A DNA stretch of 64,000 nt from Panagrolaimus kolymaensis (lineage: Eukaryota > Nematoda > Chromadorea > Rhabditida > Panagrolaimidae), in the NCBI GenBank assembly GCA_028622995.1, contig JAJQJQ010000079.1:477172-541171 (forward strand), read 5' to 3'. Shown in pieces: positions 61,234 to 64,000 of this stretch. Numbering within the stretch: the stretch's first letter is position 1; each line of letters opens with the position of its first letter. A program made the translations under genes and the position numbers. The notes below the pieces were generated by a model. The model was not told the origin of the DNA and searched no databases. It worked only from the letters and a program-made list of their open reading frames with translations.

Positions 61234-61498
61234 ATTAAAAAATAAAAAATAAAAAACGCGAATGTTTAGTCCAAAAAATGAACTAAAACTTCGATTGTAA
61301 TCTGATGTAGTATCTTAGTATTGTAAGAAGCAAAAGTAAACCTTTGAATCTGAAAAATGAACGATTATTAGATAATCACCAAAAAATTGCACGAAAATTG
61401 ATAAAACACGGAACAAAAAAAAAACACGAAAATAAATAGAAACGAATGAAGAGAATAATGATGAGAAAATAAAATAAAACAATACAAATAAAAACATT

Positions 61499-63811
61499 AA
61501 TCAAGCTTTATTTAATTGCTAAAAGTATGCTTGATATTGGTAAAAAGATAGCTGATCAAGCTTTATTTAATTGTTAAAAAGCATGCTTGATATTGGTAAA
61601 AACCATTGATCAAGCTTTATTTAGTTGCTAAAAAGCATGCTTGATATTGGTAAAAACCATTGATCAAGCTTTATTTAATTGCTAAAAAGCATGCTTGATA
61701 TTGGTAAAAAGATAGCTGATCAAGCTTTATTTAATTGCTAAAAAGCATGCTTGATATTGGTAAAAACCATTGATCAAGCTTTATTTAATTGCTAAAAAGC
61801 ATGCTTGATATTGGTAAAAAGATAGCTGATCAAGCTTTATTTAATTGCTAAAAAGCATGCTTGATATTGGTAAAAACCATTGATCAAGCTTTATTTAATT
61901 GCTAAAAAGCATGCTTGATATTGGTAAAAAGATAGCTGATCAAGCTTTATTTAAATGCTAAAAAGCATGCTTGATATTGGTAAAAAGATAGCTGATCAAG
62001 CTTTATTTAATTGCTAAAAAGCATGCTTGATATTGGTAAAAAGATAGCTGATCAAGCTTTATTTAATTGCTAAAAAGCATGCTTGATATTGGTAAAAACC
62101 ATTGATCAAGCTTTATTTAATTGCTAAAAAGCATGCTTGATATTGGTAAAAAGATAGCTGATCAAGCTTTATTTAAATGCTAAAAAGCATGCTTGATATT
62201 GGTAAAAACCATTGATCAAGCTTTATTTAGTTGCTAAAAAGCATGCTTGATATTGGTAAAAACCATTGATCAAGCTTTATTTAATTGCTAAAAAGCATGC
62301 TTGATATTGGTAAAAAGATAGCTGATCAAGCTTTATTTAATTGCTAAAAAGCATGCTTGATATTGGTAAAAAGATAGCTGATCAAGCTTTATTTAATTGC
62401 TAAAAAGCATGCTTGATATTGGTAAAAACCATTGATCAAGCTTTATTTAATTGCTAAAAAGCATGCTTGATATTGGTAAAAACCATTGATCAAGCTTTAT
62501 TTAATTGCTAAAAAGCATGCTTGATATTGGTAAAAAGATAGCTGATCAAGCTTTATTTAATTGCTAAAAAGCATGCTTGATATTGGTAAAAACCATTGAT
62601 CAAGCTTTATTTAATTGCTAAAAAGCATGCTTGATATTGGTAAAAAGATAGCTGATCAAGCTTTATTTAAATGCTAAAAAGCATGCTTGATATTGGTAAA
62701 AAGATAGCTGATCAAGCTTTATTTAATTGCTAAAAAGCATGCTTGATATTGGTAAAAACCATTGATCAAGCTTTATTTAATTACTAAAAAGCATGCTTGA
62801 TATTGGTAAAAAGATAGCTGATCAAGCTTTATTTAAATGCTAAAAAGCATGCTTGATATTGGTAAAAAGATAGCTGATCAAGCTTTATTTAATTGCTAAA
62901 AAGCATGCTTGATATTGGTAAAAACCATTGATCAAGCTTTATTTAATTACTAAAAAGCATGCTTGATATTGGTAAAAAGATAGCTGATCAAGCTTTATTT
63001 AAATGCTAAAAAGCATGCTTGATATTGGTAAAAAGATAGCTGATCAAGCTTTATTTAAATGCTAAAAAGCATGCTTGATATTGGTAAAAAGATAGCTGAT
63101 CAAGCTTTATTTAAATGCTAAAAAGCATGCTTGATATTGGTAAAAAGATAGCTGATCAAGCTTTATTTAATTGCTAAAAAGCATGCTTGATATTGGTAAA
63201 AACCATTGATCAAGCTTTATTTAATTGCTAAAAAGCATGCTTGATATTGGTAAAAAGATAGCTGATCAAGCTTTATTTAAATGCTAAAAAGCATGCTTGA
63301 TATTGGTAAAAAGATAGCTGATCAAGCTTTATTTAAATGCTAAAAAGCATGCTTGATATTGGTAAAAAGATAGCTGATCAAGCTTTATTTAAATGCTAAA
63401 AAGCATGCTTGATATTGGTAAAAAGATAGCTGATCAAGCTTTATTTAATTGCTAAAAAGCATGCTTGATATTGGTAAAAACCATTGATCAAGCTTTATTT
63501 AATTACTAAAAAGCATGCTTGATATTGGTAAAAAGATAGCTGATCAAGCTTTATTTAAATGCTAAAAAGCATGCTTGATATTGGTAAAAAGATAGCTGAT
63601 CAAGCTTTATTTAAATGCTAAAAAGCATGCTTGATATTGGTAAAAAGATAGCTGATCAAGCTTTATTTAATTGCTAAAAAGCATGCTTGATATTGGTAAA
63701 AACCATTGATCAAGCTTTATTTAATTGCTAAAAAGCATGCTTGATATTGGTAAAAAGATAGCTGATCAAGCTTTATTTAAATGCTAAAAAGCATGCTTGA
63801 TATTGGTAAAA
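61499..63811. repeat. 42-copy minisatellite of 56/54-bp units
   Basis: Head-to-tail array. The common 50-base core begins TGATCAAGCTTTATTTAA and ends TTGATATTGGTAAAAA; the tail is either GATAGC (56-bp unit, 26 copies) or CCAT (54-bp unit, 15 copies), and the last copy is cut at 49 bases. Unit lengths sum exactly to the array length. Core variants at one spot: TTGC, AATGC, GTTGC, TTAC. Inside each unit are the palindrome AAGCATGCTT and an inverted pair ATCAAGC ... GCTTGAT (loop about 23 bases), plus TGATCA and AAGCTT. The leftmost copy is the most diverged. There are no unique spacers, so it is not CRISPR-like. Confidence 0.97.
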
Positions 63812-63861
63812 GAAAATGAACATTATTTAAAATCAAAAAGTAATATTATACAACAACAAAA

Positions 63862-64000
63862 ATGAAGAAAAATGCGGCGCGAAAAATAGTTGAAAAAATA
63901 TTAACAAACAAAGCAATATCTAAATTTTGCGACAAAGAAAAAAAGATTTTTCCAGAAGGTTCTACTGTATTTTCTTTTGGTTTCGTGCAATCGTGCTATG
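63862..64000 (+). CDS. Open frame of unknown function leaving the window (partial)
   Basis: ATG at 63862 opens a frame of at least 46 residues with no stop before the window edge: a basic start (MKKNAARKIVEKILTNKA), then ISKFCDKEKKIFPEGSTVFS and FGFVQSCY. It lies 50 bases after the minisatellite and points away from the Helitron gene, so the array sits between two divergent frames. No family recognised. It may be a second transposon gene, the next host gene, or chance. Confidence 0.35.
   Translation, partial: MKKNAARKIVEKILTNKAISKFCDKEKKIFPEGSTVFSFGFVQSCY

Noticed and set aside
61499..63811. CRISPR-like array of regularly spaced repeats
   Set aside because: There are no unique spacers; whole units repeat almost identically, and the genome is eukaryotic.
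1..64000. tRNA, rRNA or other structured RNA genes
   Set aside because: I saw no convincing tRNA cloverleaf boxes or rRNA segments by eye; a covariance-model scan would be needed to exclude them.

Overview
The window is eukaryotic and almost certainly nematode: AT-rich DNA, genes broken by short introns (about 40-400 bases) with GT...TTTCAG/TTTTAG boundaries, several start codons lying just after an acceptor-like TTTCAG (as trans-spliced genes have), and nematode-restricted families (two FAR lipid-binding proteins and a giant DIG-1/mesocentin protein). I cannot name the species. A Tylenchina-type (clade IV) worm is a guess from overall feel, not evidence.

Layout. 1-15735 (-): the 5' two-thirds or less of a giant extracellular matrix gene, dig-1/mesocentin. 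It has a signal peptide, Cys-containing linkers, a sushi module, EGF, about 7 Ig and 11 FN3 domains, another EGF, then a 6-kb exon of ~143-residue acidic repeats that runs off the left edge. 15736-22358: long AT-rich intergenic region. 22490-24530 (+): tandem pair of FAR (fatty acid/retinol-binding) genes. 27333-29630 (+): AKAP1-type protein (membrane anchor, KH, Tudor). 30803-32573 (+): tandem pair of PEBP genes, one without and one with a signal peptide. 34255-35996 (+): dachshund (dac-1). 36162-45947 (-): six genes on one strand: glia maturation factor, FBXO42-like F-box/kelch, ARPC3, a Sesquipedalian-like PH protein, and two LAPTM4-like four-TM proteins. 45948-51359: long intergenic. 51360-54119 (+): long-chain acyl-CoA synthetase.

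54120-64000 is different in kind: an intronless, near-intact Helitron-type rolling-circle transposon on the - strand. It encodes a 1751-residue protein with TWO N-terminal Ulp1-like cysteine-protease domains fused to a zinc cluster and the HUH/Y2 Rep nuclease, then a 532-residue Pif1-type helicase one reading frame away. The frame changes at an A5 run. Upstream of the transposon gene lies a 2.3-kb minisatellite of exactly 42 copies in two length classes (56 and 54 bp), each copy with a palindrome and an inverted repeat. Past the array an open frame begins on the + strand and leaves the window. This Ulp1-Rep-helicase element with its array is the most unusual part of the window.

The host genes do not form one pathway, but some neighbours are thematically linked. 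ARPC3 (an Arp2/3 subunit) and GMF (an Arp2/3 debranching factor) lie within 4 kb; the PH protein and LAPTM-like proteins belong to endosome/lysosome traffic; the FAR pair and the acyl-CoA synthetase handle fatty acids. Exon boundaries are my own reading of splice signals and homology remembered from the families; no alignment was run.
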